From Deltaproteobacteria bacterium (GTDB lineage Bacteria > Desulfobacterota > JADFXK01): a DNA stretch of 6,894 bases. The notes beneath the pieces were generated by a model. The model saw nothing but the letters and a program-made list of their open reading frames with translations, had not been told where the DNA came from and made no database searches. The stretch is taken from contig JADFYC010000157.1 of NCBI GenBank assembly GCA_015233295.1, forward strand, positions 1 to 6,894, in the 5' to 3' direction. Positions 1 through 5,517 of this stretch are shown here, in pieces (within the stretch, counting starts at the first letter, position 1; each line of letters begins with the position of its first letter). Position numbers and translations under genes: made by a program.

Positions 1-537
1 GCCAATGAAGAAGCCTACCAAAACGGGGGTGCCGACACCGATCAAGCCGGGCAGCAACATTTCTTTGACTGCGGCGGTGGTACAAATATCAACGCAGGTA
101 GAGGGGTCAGGCTTGCCGGTACCTTCCATCAGGCCGGGGATTTCACGGAACTGACGGCGGATTTCTTCGACCATCAAGAAGGCGGCTTTACCAACCGAGG
201 TCATGGTCAGAGCGGCAATAAAGAAAGGAACCAGACCACCGATGAACACCCCGATGATGACGTAGGGGCTGGTGATGCTGATGGTTTCCAGGCCGACTGC
301 CTGGGTATAAGCGGTAAACAGGGCCAGAGCGGTCAAGGCCGCGGAGCCAATTGCAAAGCCTTTGCCGATGGCGGCAGTGGTGTTGCCCAGAGCGTCCAGG
401 CTGTCGGTGATCTTCCGAGTTTCCGGTCCGAGGCCAGCCATTTCGGAGATACCACCGGCGTTGTCGGCGATGGGCCCGTAAGCATCAACGGTCATGGTGG
501 CGCCAACGGTGGACAGCATCCCGCCGGCGGAAATACC
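1..537 (-). CDS. hppA: Membrane pyrophosphatase, C-terminal part in a shifted frame (partial at window edge)
   Basis: This 179-codon open stretch continues the pyrophosphatase that starts at 1717, but in the next frame, and runs off the left edge. Reading from 537 it gives GISAGGMLST, then the conserved DAYGPIADNAGGISEM, then GNTTAAIGKGFAIGSAALTA (about 361-387 for GNTTAAIGK), followed by further membrane segments. DNAGG and GNTT belong to the pyrophosphate-binding core of the family. Ala after GNTT, with Gly three residues later, is the K+-dependent signature; K+-independent members have Lys and Thr there (family knowledge). The frame remains open upstream to a TAG at 586-588, and ATG codons at 565-567 and 556-558 have no visible ribosome-binding site, so independent translation is unlikely. 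About 100 or more C-terminal residues lie outside the window. Confidence 0.9.
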
Positions 538-1717
538 CATAATAGCCAGCGGTGACATAAGCGACATAAGTTGCAGCACAGATGCCTAAGATGGGCAGAA
601 CGGTGGAGATCATGCCCACGGCCAGACCGGTGATCATAACGGTAGCCGGGCCGGTTTGTGAACTTTCTGCGATTCTACGAACCGGAGCGCCGGAGGTGTA
701 GTATTCCGCTAAGAGTCCGATGACGATACCGCACACCAACCCCGAGACGATCGAATAAAAAACGCCCGTGGGCAGGCCCAGGGACTTGCCGATGTAATAG
801 GCCAACAAGAGGAGCACGCCGGCGGCGATGAAAGTGGAATACCGCAGGGCCGCAGCCGGATCCATATTCTGGAGGATCTTGATGGAGCCGACGCCGATAA
901 AAGAGGCTACCAGACCGGCCATGACGACCAGCAGGGGCATCGCCATATAGGCAGAGCGCAGCCCTTCGCCGTCACCAGCCAGGTGCATCGTGGCCGCAAT
1001 GGCGACGGTGGCGATGATCGACCCGACATAGGACTCAAAAATATCAGCGCCCATACCGGCGATGTCACCAACGTTGTCACCAACGTTATCGGCGATGACG
1101 CCAGGGTTGCGGGGATCGTCTTCGGGGATACCGGCTTCGACTTTACCAACCAGGTCGGAGCCCACGTCAGCCGCTTTGGTGTAGATACCGCCGCCCATAC
1201 GAGCGAACAGAGCGATGGAACTGGCGCCCATGGCGAAACCATTAATGGTTACGGCCGTAGCGGGATTGCCGCCATACAGATAAAAGAATATGCCCACGCC
1301 CAACAGACCTAAACTGGCCACGGACAGACCCATTACCGCGCCGCTCAGATAGGACACGTTCAGGGCCTTGGCCTGGCCGTACTTATTGGCCGCCTCAGCC
1401 GTCCGGGAGTTACCTTTGGTGGCAGCCGTCATACCGAAGTAACCGGCCAACATCGAACAACATGCACCACTCAAAAAGGCCACACCCGTTTGCCAGCCGA
1501 TGCCGTAGGTCAGAAGCCCGAAGACGATGGCGATGAAGACCATGAGAATGGAGTATTCTCTCTTTAGGAAGACCATCGCACCATCGTGGATCATCTCTTC
1601 CAATTCCTGCATCACTGCGTTGCCATTGGGCTGGCTTTTGACATAAGAGTAGATCAACATCGCAACGATGATCCCAGCTATGCCAAAGAATGGAGCAAAT
1701 ACGGTGTATCCAATCAT
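485..1717 (-). CDS. hppA: Membrane-bound ion-pumping pyrophosphatase (K+-dependent type), N-terminal part up to a frame break
   Basis: An integral membrane enzyme that hydrolyses pyrophosphate to phosphate and pumps H+ or Na+. The first ~393 codons are authentic: membrane segments near residues 5-27, 55-72, 76-97 and 122-148, then the substrate-binding motifs GGGIYTKAADVGSDLVGKVE (175-194) and EDDPRNPGVIADNVGDNVGD (199-218), and more membrane helices to about 392. Asp225, Glu228 and Ser229 match the ion-gate Asp-x-x-Glu-Ser of Thermotoga maritima Na+-pyrophosphatase. After TAGYYG (389-394) the frame becomes nonsense (arginine- and histidine-rich) and stops at 485, while the correct continuation lies one frame over. 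The ATG overlaps the pth stop (ATGA, 1714-1717), and GAGGAGGG lies about 9 bases upstream. This is either a real frameshift mutation or a sequence error; the rest of the gene looks intact. Confidence 0.93.
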   Translation of the reverse strand: MIGYTVFAPFFGIAGIIVAMLIYSYVKSQPNGNAVMQELEEMIHDGAMVFLKREYSILMVFIAIVFGLLTYGIGWQTGVAFLSGACCSMLAGYFGMTAATKGNSRTAEAANKYGQAKALNVSYLSGAVMGLSVASLGLLGVGIFFYLYGGNPATAVTINGFAMGASSIALFARMGGGIYTKAADVGSDLVGKVEAGIPEDDPRNPGVIADNVGDNVGDIAGMGADIFESYVGSIIATVAIAATMHLAGDGEGLRSAYMAMPLLVVMAGLVASFIGVGSIKILQNMDPAAALRYSTFIAAGVLLLLAYYIGKSLGLPTGVFYSIVSGLVCGIVIGLLAEYYTSGAPVRRIAESSQTGPATVMITGLAVGMISTVLPILGICAATYVAYVTAGYYGYFRRRDAVHRWRHHDR

Positions 1718-2310
1718 ACCTGTGTACCCTCCTCGTTTTGTTTTGGGTTAAAGGGATTAAATATGTTCATTGCCGCCGCAGCCCCGGATATAAGTATCAA
1801 TTCCAGTGCTTCAGCAGCCCGGCTTAAAATTCCTTCAAGGTGTTCTTGTTGATCGTGATAAAACCGGTCCAGGACATACTTGTCTACTTGTTCTCCGAAC
1901 CGGGGCCGTCCGATACCAACTTTAACTCTGGTAAAACTTTTGGTTCCCAGCACCTGGATTATTGAGCCGACGCCTTTATGGCCGCCGGCACCGCCTTGCC
2001 TGGCAATTTTAATCCGTCCAAATTCCAGGTCAAGGTCATCATGAACCACAATTGCGTCTGCGTGGTCAATCCGAAAGTAGTCGATCAATTCGCCTATTGG
2101 CCGGCCACTCAAATTCATAAACGTCTGAGGTTTGACCAGCAAGACCTGGTCCGTATGCAAGTTAAACTTATCGATCAAGGCGCCAAATTTGTTGGTAGTT
2201 ATGGTTGTGCCGTGGCGCTCGGCCAGGTGATCCACCACCATAAATCCGAAATTGTGCCTTGAACTGTCATAGGGTTTGCCGGGGTTACCCAGGCCGGCGA
2301 TAACTTTCAC
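1714..2310 (-). CDS. pth: Peptidyl-tRNA hydrolase
   Basis: A cytosolic esterase that frees tRNA from peptidyl-tRNA dropped by stalled ribosomes. The 198-residue length is normal for the family. Family landmarks are all present: GLGNPG (6-11, with Asn9), RHNFG (18-22, with the catalytic His19), QTFMNLSG (62-69, Asn66), HDDLDL (90-95, Asp91), GGAGGHKG (106-113) and GIGRP (132-136). In E. coli the GGHNG motif carries Asn114; here the equivalent residue is Lys112, a substitution I believe occurs in other lineages. The start is GTG at 2308-2310, which begins directly at the conserved MKVIAGLGNPG; its ribosome-binding site (AGGG, about 6 bases upstream) is modest. The gene lies 96 bases after rplY and overlaps hppA by four bases, so the two are probably translationally coupled. 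Confidence 0.97.
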   Translation of the reverse strand: MKVIAGLGNPGKPYDSSRHNFGFMVVDHLAERHGTTITTNKFGALIDKFNLHTDQVLLVKPQTFMNLSGRPIGELIDYFRIDHADAIVVHDDLDLEFGRIKIARQGGAGGHKGVGSIIQVLGTKSFTRVKVGIGRPRFGEQVDKYVLDRFYHDQQEHLEGILSRAAEALELILISGAAAAMNIFNPFNPKQNEEGTQV

Positions 2311-2354
2311 CCGCTTTCCCTGGTGCTGTTAGGCGAAATACAGGGTTTGGCCAG
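2307..2354 (-). other. Possible 15-codon leader ORF (CTG start) overlapping the pth start
   Basis: Between rplY and pth sits a very strong ribosome-binding sequence, AAGGAGGTGA (2361-2370), with no ATG, GTG or TTG at normal distance downstream of it. A CTG at 2352-2354, nine bases after AGGAGG, opens a frame reading (M)AKPCISPNSTRESG and ends in a TGA that overlaps the pth GTG as GTGA (2307-2310). A GTG inside the Shine-Dalgarno sequence itself could instead open an 11-codon frame ending TAA. Either could deliver ribosomes to the weakly signalled pth start. This is inferred from layout only; I recognise no family. Confidence 0.25.
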
Positions 2355-2360
2355 ATCGTT

Positions 2361-2370
2361 TCACCTCCTT
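2361..2370 (-). promoter_or_regulatory. Strong orphan Shine-Dalgarno sequence upstream of pth
   Basis: AAGGAGGTGA is a near-perfect complement of the 16S rRNA 3' end. It lies 50 bases upstream of the pth GTG, too far to serve it directly. Its sequence is seen directly; its role, either feeding a short leader or being the relic of a longer or lost ORF, is inferred. Confidence 0.55.
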
Positions 2371-2406
2371 CAGGTTAATGCGGTTTCCGACTCTTTACCC
2401 GCCACC

Positions 2407-3012
2407 CTAGTCCCCAGAAGGTTCAGCCTTGGTTCCTTCCGCCTCCTCCCTGGGGAGGGCCATGGTGGCCACCGTAAAATTGACGCCTGCTACTATTTCT
2501 GCCCCTTCCGGGAGCACAATATCTTTAGCATGAAGACTGTCCCCGACATCGAGGTCGGATACATCGGCCATGATTTCATGTGGAATATCTTTGGGCAGGC
2601 ACTTGATGACCATTTCTCGTGAGACTTGCTCCAGGATCGCCCCTTTGGCCAAACCAATGGGCTTTCCAGTTAAGACCACCGGGATCGTGATCTCAATTAA
2701 TTTGTCCATCCGAGGGCCATAAAAATCGGCATGCACGTAACTTAATTTCATGGGATGGACCTGCACATCTTTTAGTAAAACGGACTTTGTCGCGTTCTGG
2801 TCAAGTCCTTTGATGGTCAGGTCGAATAATTTTGATTCGCCGGAATGGGCTTTGATGAACTTTTCAAAGGTAATGGCGTTGAGAGACAGGAGGATGCTTT
2901 TTTCACCGGGGGCATAGAATACGGCTGGGACAAATCCCTTCATCCGGAGTTTCCGAGCGGCTGACTTCCCGGTGTCTTGTCTCAGTTCTGCTTCGAGAGC
3001 AAATTGGGTCAT
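2407..3012 (-). CDS. rplY: 50S ribosomal protein L25, long CTC/TL5 form
   Basis: Ribosomal protein that binds 5S rRNA in the large-subunit central protuberance. At 201 residues it is the two-domain CTC form, not the ~94-residue E. coli form. The N-terminal 5S-binding domain (about 1-97) carries GKSAARKLRMKGFVPAVFY and the typical VLLKDVQVHPMKLSYVHADF (78-97). The C-terminal beta domain (about 103-187) includes EITIPVVLTGKPIGLAKGAI and VSDLDVGDSLHAKDIVLPEG. A short acidic tail (188-201) is probably disordered. The ATG at 3012 has GAGGAG (3019-3024) six bases upstream, an ideal site. It follows prs by 79 bases, the usual prs-rplY-pth order of many Gram-negatives, and a TATAAT box lies in that gap. 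Confidence 0.97.
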   Translation of the reverse strand: MTQFALEAELRQDTGKSAARKLRMKGFVPAVFYAPGEKSILLSLNAITFEKFIKAHSGESKLFDLTIKGLDQNATKSVLLKDVQVHPMKLSYVHADFYGPRMDKLIEITIPVVLTGKPIGLAKGAILEQVSREMVIKCLPKDIPHEIMADVSDLDVGDSLHAKDIVLPEGAEIVAGVNFTVATMALPREEAEGTKAEPSGD

Positions 3013-3055
3013 TGAAATCTCCTCATTCTTCCCGGAAATTCGTCGGCAACTGAGA

Positions 3056-3061
3056 ATTATA
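3056..3061 (-). promoter_or_regulatory. Candidate -10 box upstream of rplY
   Basis: An exact TATAAT hexamer lies in the prs-rplY gap, about 43 bases before the rplY start. Transcription from it would leave a leader of about 35 bases. The expected -35 region (ACCGGT and neighbours) matches TTGACA poorly and there is no extended -10 TG, so this may be chance or a weak internal promoter. Confidence 0.28.
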
Positions 3062-3091
3062 TCCGGGTATATGGAGTAACCGGTGGCCGCA

Positions 3092-4033
3092 TTAGATGAA
3101 CAGCGAACTCACCGAATCTGAATTATGGATACGTCTGATAGCTTCGCCGAACAGAACGGCTGTCGATAAGGCCTTTATTTTCCCTATCTTGATGGCCTCT
3201 TCATGGAGAGGTACGGTATCAGTGATTATAAGCGAACGTAAGGCCGAATTGTTGATGCGTTCCAGGGCCGGGCCGGACAATACCGCATGGGTGCAGCACG
3301 CGTGGACCTCCGTGGCTCCCTGGGCGATGACGGCGTCGGCAGCATTGGTCAGCGTGCCGCCCGTGTCCACCATGTCGTCTACCAATATGGCCCGCTTTCC
3401 TTTCACCTCGCCGATGAGATACATGACCTCCGAAGTATTTGGAGAATCTCTCCGTTTCCCGATTATGGCCAGGGAGGCGCCCAGCCGCTTGGCATAGGCA
3501 TTAGCCCGCTCGGTGCCACCTGTATCGGGCGAGACGATAACCAGGTTGTTATCAAAATTTTCTTTAATATGGTTGAGCAACACCGGCGCCGCAAAAAGGT
3601 TGTCCACCGGGATGTTAAAGAATCCCTGAATCTGGCCGGCATGGAGGTCCATAGTCAGGACCCGGCTGGCTCCGGCGGTAAAGATTAAGTCGGCGACTAG
3701 TTTGGCGCTGATGGGGACCCTGGGATCAACTTTGCGGTCTTGACGAGCGTAACCATAATAAGGAATGACGGCGGTAATCCGGCTGGCCGAGGCCCTGCGA
3801 AAAGCGTCGATCATAATCAGTAGTTCCATCAGATTTTGATTCACCGGAGGACAGGTAGGTTGGATTAAGAAGACATCGCGGCCTCGGACATTTTCTTTAA
3901 TCTTAATAAACACTTCGCCATCACTGAAGTTTCGTATTTCGATCTTGCCGGGCTCCAGCCCCAAGTAGGTGGCGATGCCCCTGGCTAAGACCGGATTTGC
4001 CATCCCGGAAAAAAGAAGTAAACCATTAATCAT
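3092..4033 (-). CDS. prs: Ribose-phosphate pyrophosphokinase (PRPP synthetase)
   Basis: Cytosolic enzyme that transfers pyrophosphate from ATP to ribose 5-phosphate, making PRPP for nucleotide, histidine and tryptophan synthesis. At 313 residues it is the full class I length. Landmarks in order: FSGMANP near the start, FSDGEVFIKIKENVRG (36-51), the flexible-loop region YYGYARQDRK (92-101), metal-binding MDLHAGQIQGFF (128-139, His131), VSPDTGG (167-173), catalytic-loop GKRRDSPN (192-199, Lys193 and Arg195), and the PRPP loop LVDDMVDTGGTL (217-228). Nothing essential is missing. The ATG at 4033 is preceded by GGGTGAG about six bases upstream. It lies between tRNA-Gln and rplY, the common ispE-prs-rplY-pth arrangement. 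Its by-product-linked pathways generate pyrophosphate that HppA can use. Confidence 0.98.
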   Translation of the reverse strand: MINGLLLFSGMANPVLARGIATYLGLEPGKIEIRNFSDGEVFIKIKENVRGRDVFLIQPTCPPVNQNLMELLIMIDAFRRASASRITAVIPYYGYARQDRKVDPRVPISAKLVADLIFTAGASRVLTMDLHAGQIQGFFNIPVDNLFAAPVLLNHIKENFDNNLVIVSPDTGGTERANAYAKRLGASLAIIGKRRDSPNTSEVMYLIGEVKGKRAILVDDMVDTGGTLTNAADAVIAQGATEVHACCTHAVLSGPALERINNSALRSLIITDTVPLHEEAIKIGKIKALSTAVLFGEAIRRIHNSDSVSSLFI

Positions 4034-4051
4034 GAATAACTCACCCGCTAT

Positions 4052-4088
4052 CCTAAAGGCCGTAGGTATTATTGAAAATGATGCATAA
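4052..4088 (-). promoter_or_regulatory. Weak candidate promoter region for prs
   Basis: The 225 bases between tRNA-Gln and prs hold no gene. Close to prs the strand is AT-rich and includes an AATAAT box (5 of 6 to the -10 consensus) with TTGGCG about 19 bases upstream, a long spacer. The unusually long gap makes a separate prs promoter plausible, but the match is weak. Confidence 0.18.
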
Positions 4089-4203
4089 TCAACGCCAATC
4101 TCTGCCGGTGTCCTTAAATTGGGCGAAAATAGCCGGGGCAGCGACGCGATTCAGGTTTGGGGATACCGAAAATATTTTTAGAAGCCGTGGAGAGGGCGTC
4201 CGG

Positions 4204-4216
4204 CGGCCGAAGGCCG
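4204..4216 (-). repeat. Short GC-rich hairpin downstream of tRNA-Gln
   Basis: CGGCC-TTC-GGCCG forms a five-pair stem with a three-base loop about 45 bases after the tRNA 3' end. No run of T follows, so it is not a classical intrinsic terminator. It might protect or mark the processed 3' end. Confidence 0.35.
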
Positions 4217-4258
4217 ATGTTTCGGTCTGGTTATGCTAATTGCTGGAAGAGAGTGTAT

Positions 4259-4333
4259 TGGCTGGGGTGGGAGGATTCGAACCTCCGAGTGCGGGATCCA
4301 AAGACCCGTGTCTTACCGCTTGACGACACCCCA
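4259..4333 (-). tRNA. tRNA-Gln (anticodon UUG)
   Basis: A 75-base tRNA with encoded CCA. The acceptor stem TGGGGTG pairs perfectly with CACCCCA, followed by G73 and CCA. The D arm is GTC-AAGCGGTAA-GAC, and the T arm is GGAGG-TTCGAAT-CCTCC. The anticodon loop CTTTGGA puts TTG at 34-36 (window 4299-4301), decoding CAA and, with wobble, CAG. The anticodon stem has four good pairs and a U-U opposition at 31-39. U1-A72 and G73 are typical glutaminyl-tRNA identity features. The gene lies 78 bases after ispE and 225 before prs on the same strand, so it is probably cut from a polycistronic transcript unless it has its own promoter. Confidence 0.97.
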
Positions 4334-4343
4334 GTAGGTTAGG

Positions 4344-4359
4344 CGTGAAAAAATTCACG
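4344..4359 (-). repeat. Perfect 6-base inverted repeat just upstream of tRNA-Gln
   Basis: CGTGAA-TTTT-TTCACG lies 10 bases before the tRNA 5' end, in the ispE-tRNA gap. As RNA it gives a six-pair stem with a UUUU loop and no following U-run, so it is a weak terminator at best. It could be a processing signal or an operator overlapping a tRNA promoter. Only the symmetry is seen. Confidence 0.4.
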
Positions 4360-4411
4360 ATCAACAAAAAATAGTTTACTCTTCTTAACGATAGACACAC
4401 TGGCCGGGGCA

Positions 4412-5257
4412 CTAAACTCCCCTGGCTAACCAGACCCCTGACCCAAATTCCAGAGTTAGGCTTTGAAACGCTCGTTCTGCCTTAACCCGGTCCTCAAAAA
4501 GACCGAATACGGTTGATCCACTGCCGCTCATCAACGCACCACCTGCGCCCGATGTCAGCAGTCTCTGCTTAACCGCCTCCACCTCCGGGTATTCGGGAAA
4601 TACCACGCTTTCAAAATCATTTTTTAACATGCTGAAAATATTAAAATTACCATCTCGAATATGATCGACTATAAATTCATTTTGATCCTTTGTCAACTTT
4701 AAATTTAACTTTTCGTAGGCCCAGGGGGTAGAAATTCGTCGCCCAATGTTAACCAAAACGTAACATAGGCGTGGAAGACCTTTGATTTCGGATAGTCGCT
4801 CCCCTATCCCCTCGGCCACGGCAGGGCCCCGAAAAATAAAAAAAGGGACATCGGCCCCTAAACCCTGAGCTAACTTCATTAACCGGCGGGTCGGCAGCCG
4901 GGACCCAAAAAGATGATTCAGCCCGACCAATGTGGCCGCGGCATCACTACTACCGCCTCCAAGACCTGCAGCCATGGGAATGCGCTTGACCAGGGTCATA
5001 CTCACCCCCGACGTCAGGCCGGCCTCGGCCAAAAAGAGCCTGGCCGCCCGATAAACGATGTTTCCTTCGTCGGATGGTAGGTCGGCCCCTGTCACCGTTA
5101 ATTCAATACCCCCGGGCCTGACCGAAAGGGTCAAGCGGTCGCACAGACTTACCCGCTGCATGATGGAAAAGATATCGTGATAGCCGTCATCCCGGCGGCC
5201 TAAGACCTCCAATCGCAGGTTTACCTTGGCGGGGCAAAGCAATGTCAGAGCGGGCAG
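4412..5257 (-). CDS. ispE: 4-diphosphocytidyl-2-C-methyl-D-erythritol kinase
   Basis: GHMP-family kinase of the MEP isoprenoid pathway; it phosphorylates CDP-ME with ATP in the cytosol. Numbered from the proposed CTG start (281 residues): CPAKVNLRLEVLGRRDDGYH (8-27) with catalytic Lys11, the ATP loop PMAAGLGGGSSDAA (94-107), GADVPFF with catalytic Asp136, and the C-terminal glycine motif GAGGALMSGSGSTVFG (237-252). The first conventional start is TTG at 5242, but it lies about 22 bases from the only Shine-Dalgarno sequence (AAGGAG, 5265-5270) and drops residues the family normally has. CTG at 5255-5257 is seven bases from that site and gives (M)PALTLLCPAKVN, like the usual N-terminus. An in-frame TAG lies just upstream, excluding ATG starts. 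A mobile-like insertion occupies most of the gap to the preceding gene. Confidence 0.95.
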   Translation of the reverse strand: MPALTLLCPAKVNLRLEVLGRRDDGYHDIFSIMQRVSLCDRLTLSVRPGGIELTVTGADLPSDEGNIVYRAARLFLAEAGLTSGVSMTLVKRIPMAAGLGGGSSDAAATLVGLNHLFGSRLPTRRLMKLAQGLGADVPFFIFRGPAVAEGIGERLSEIKGLPRLCYVLVNIGRRISTPWAYEKLNLKLTKDQNEFIVDHIRDGNFNIFSMLKNDFESVVFPEYPEVEAVKQRLLTSGAGGALMSGSGSTVFGLFEDRVKAERAFQSLTLEFGSGVWLARGV

Positions 5258-5264
5258 TGAAAGG

Positions 5265-5270
5265 CTCCTT
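5265..5270 (-). promoter_or_regulatory. Ribosome-binding site that decides the ispE start
   Basis: AAGGAG is the only good Shine-Dalgarno sequence before ispE. It sits seven bases from the CTG at 5255-5257 and about 22 from the first TTG, and so favours initiation at CTG. Confidence 0.6.
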
Positions 5271-5298
5271 TTCTACGGATTGCGGGGTCCTTGTTACT

Positions 5299-5308
5299 GG
5301 TTGCGTGT
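5299..5308 (+). repeat. Left copy of a 10-base direct repeat (probable target-site duplication)
   Basis: GGTTGCGTGT occurs here and again at 5502-5511, exactly abutting the two ends of the inverted-repeat element between them. The match stops after ten bases on both sides, as expected for duplicated target sequence. Confidence 0.7.
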
Positions 5309-5362
5309 CAATGTCATTGATTTAAGGTCACCTCACTCTTGTCTGGAGTGACATAAGGACGT

Positions 5363-5391
5363 TAAGATTTCTCGCTTCGCTCGAAATGACA
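5363..5391. repeat. Left arm of a perfect 29-base inverted repeat
   Basis: This arm is the exact reverse complement of 5437-5465, with a 45-base spacer. Its core, on the opposite strand TTTCGAGCGAAGCGAGAAA, resembles interspersed intergenic repeats common in environmental bacterial genomes. Transcribed from either strand it would form a long stem-loop. Confidence 0.9.
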
Positions 5392-5436
5392 GAAGTGCCG
5401 TACATTCAGGATAGTACCTGCTGCGTGCGTCCTCCT

Positions 5437-5465
5437 TGTCATTTCGAGCGAAGCGAGAAATCTTA
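5437..5465. repeat. Right arm of a perfect 29-base inverted repeat
   Basis: Exact reverse complement of 5363-5391. The arm begins TGTCATTTCGAGCG and ends GCGAGAAATCTTA. The 45-base loop between the arms also contains a small CAGG/CCTG hairpin (5407-5420). Confidence 0.9.
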
Positions 5466-5501
5466 CAGTGTGTTTTCCTCCGGCTTATGTCAACGACATT
5501 G

Positions 5502-5511
5502 GGTTGCGTGT
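5502..5511 (+). repeat. Right copy of a 10-base direct repeat (probable target-site duplication)
   Basis: GGTTGCGTGT, identical to 5299-5308. It lies six bases beyond the stop codon of the DUF1844 gene, so the insertion spared that gene. Confidence 0.7.
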
Positions 5512-5517
5512 TTCGAG

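Larger units (their letters stand above)
5309..5501. mobile_element. 193-base MITE-like insertion between DUF1844 gene and ispE
   Basis: The element has terminal inverted repeats: the left end reads CAATGTCATTGATTTAAG and the right end, inverted, CAATGTCGTTGACATAAG, matching at 15 of 18 positions. An exact 10-base direct repeat abuts both ends. It encodes no protein I can recognise. Inside are a perfect 29-base inverted repeat, a small TCACTC/GAGTGA hairpin (5333-5351) and an extra copy of TGACATAAG (5349-5357) matching the right terminal repeat in inverted orientation. This is the architecture of a non-autonomous element moved by a transposase encoded elsewhere. The CA start and TTAAG within the ends recall IS4-family (IS231-like) ends as I remember them, and 10-12-base duplications fit that group; this assignment is inference. 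The right end lies 16 bases from the DUF1844 stop codon. Confidence 0.72.

Noticed and set aside
530..560. Programmed frameshift in hppA
   Set aside because: The needed change is +1, with no recognisable slippery heptamer, rare stop or Shine-Dalgarno-like stimulator; the family is not known for it. A mutation or sequence error is simpler.
983..1312. Plus-strand open frames opposite hppA, pth, rplY, prs and serA
   Set aside because: All overlap strongly conserved minus-strand genes and show low-complexity or His/Gly-rich translations without family features.
2407..4033. Novel defence or metabolic system hidden in the prs-rplY-pth block
   Set aside because: All three genes are full-length members of well-known families with intact motifs in a common order.
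4157..4342. Small plus-strand open frame containing WEDSNLRVRDPKTRVLPLDD
   Set aside because: This is the well-known artefact of translating the complement of a tRNA gene; the tRNA-Gln on the minus strand explains it.
5291..5316. TTGACA on the minus strand upstream of ispE as a promoter
   Set aside because: The hexamer matches the -35 consensus, but no acceptable -10 box occurs 15-19 bases downstream, and it lies across the left end of the inserted element.
5363..5465. CRISPR-like or intrinsic terminator reading of the long inverted repeat
   Set aside because: There are only two arms in inverted, not direct, order and no T-run follows on either strand; the enclosing terminal repeats and target duplication fit a mobile element better.
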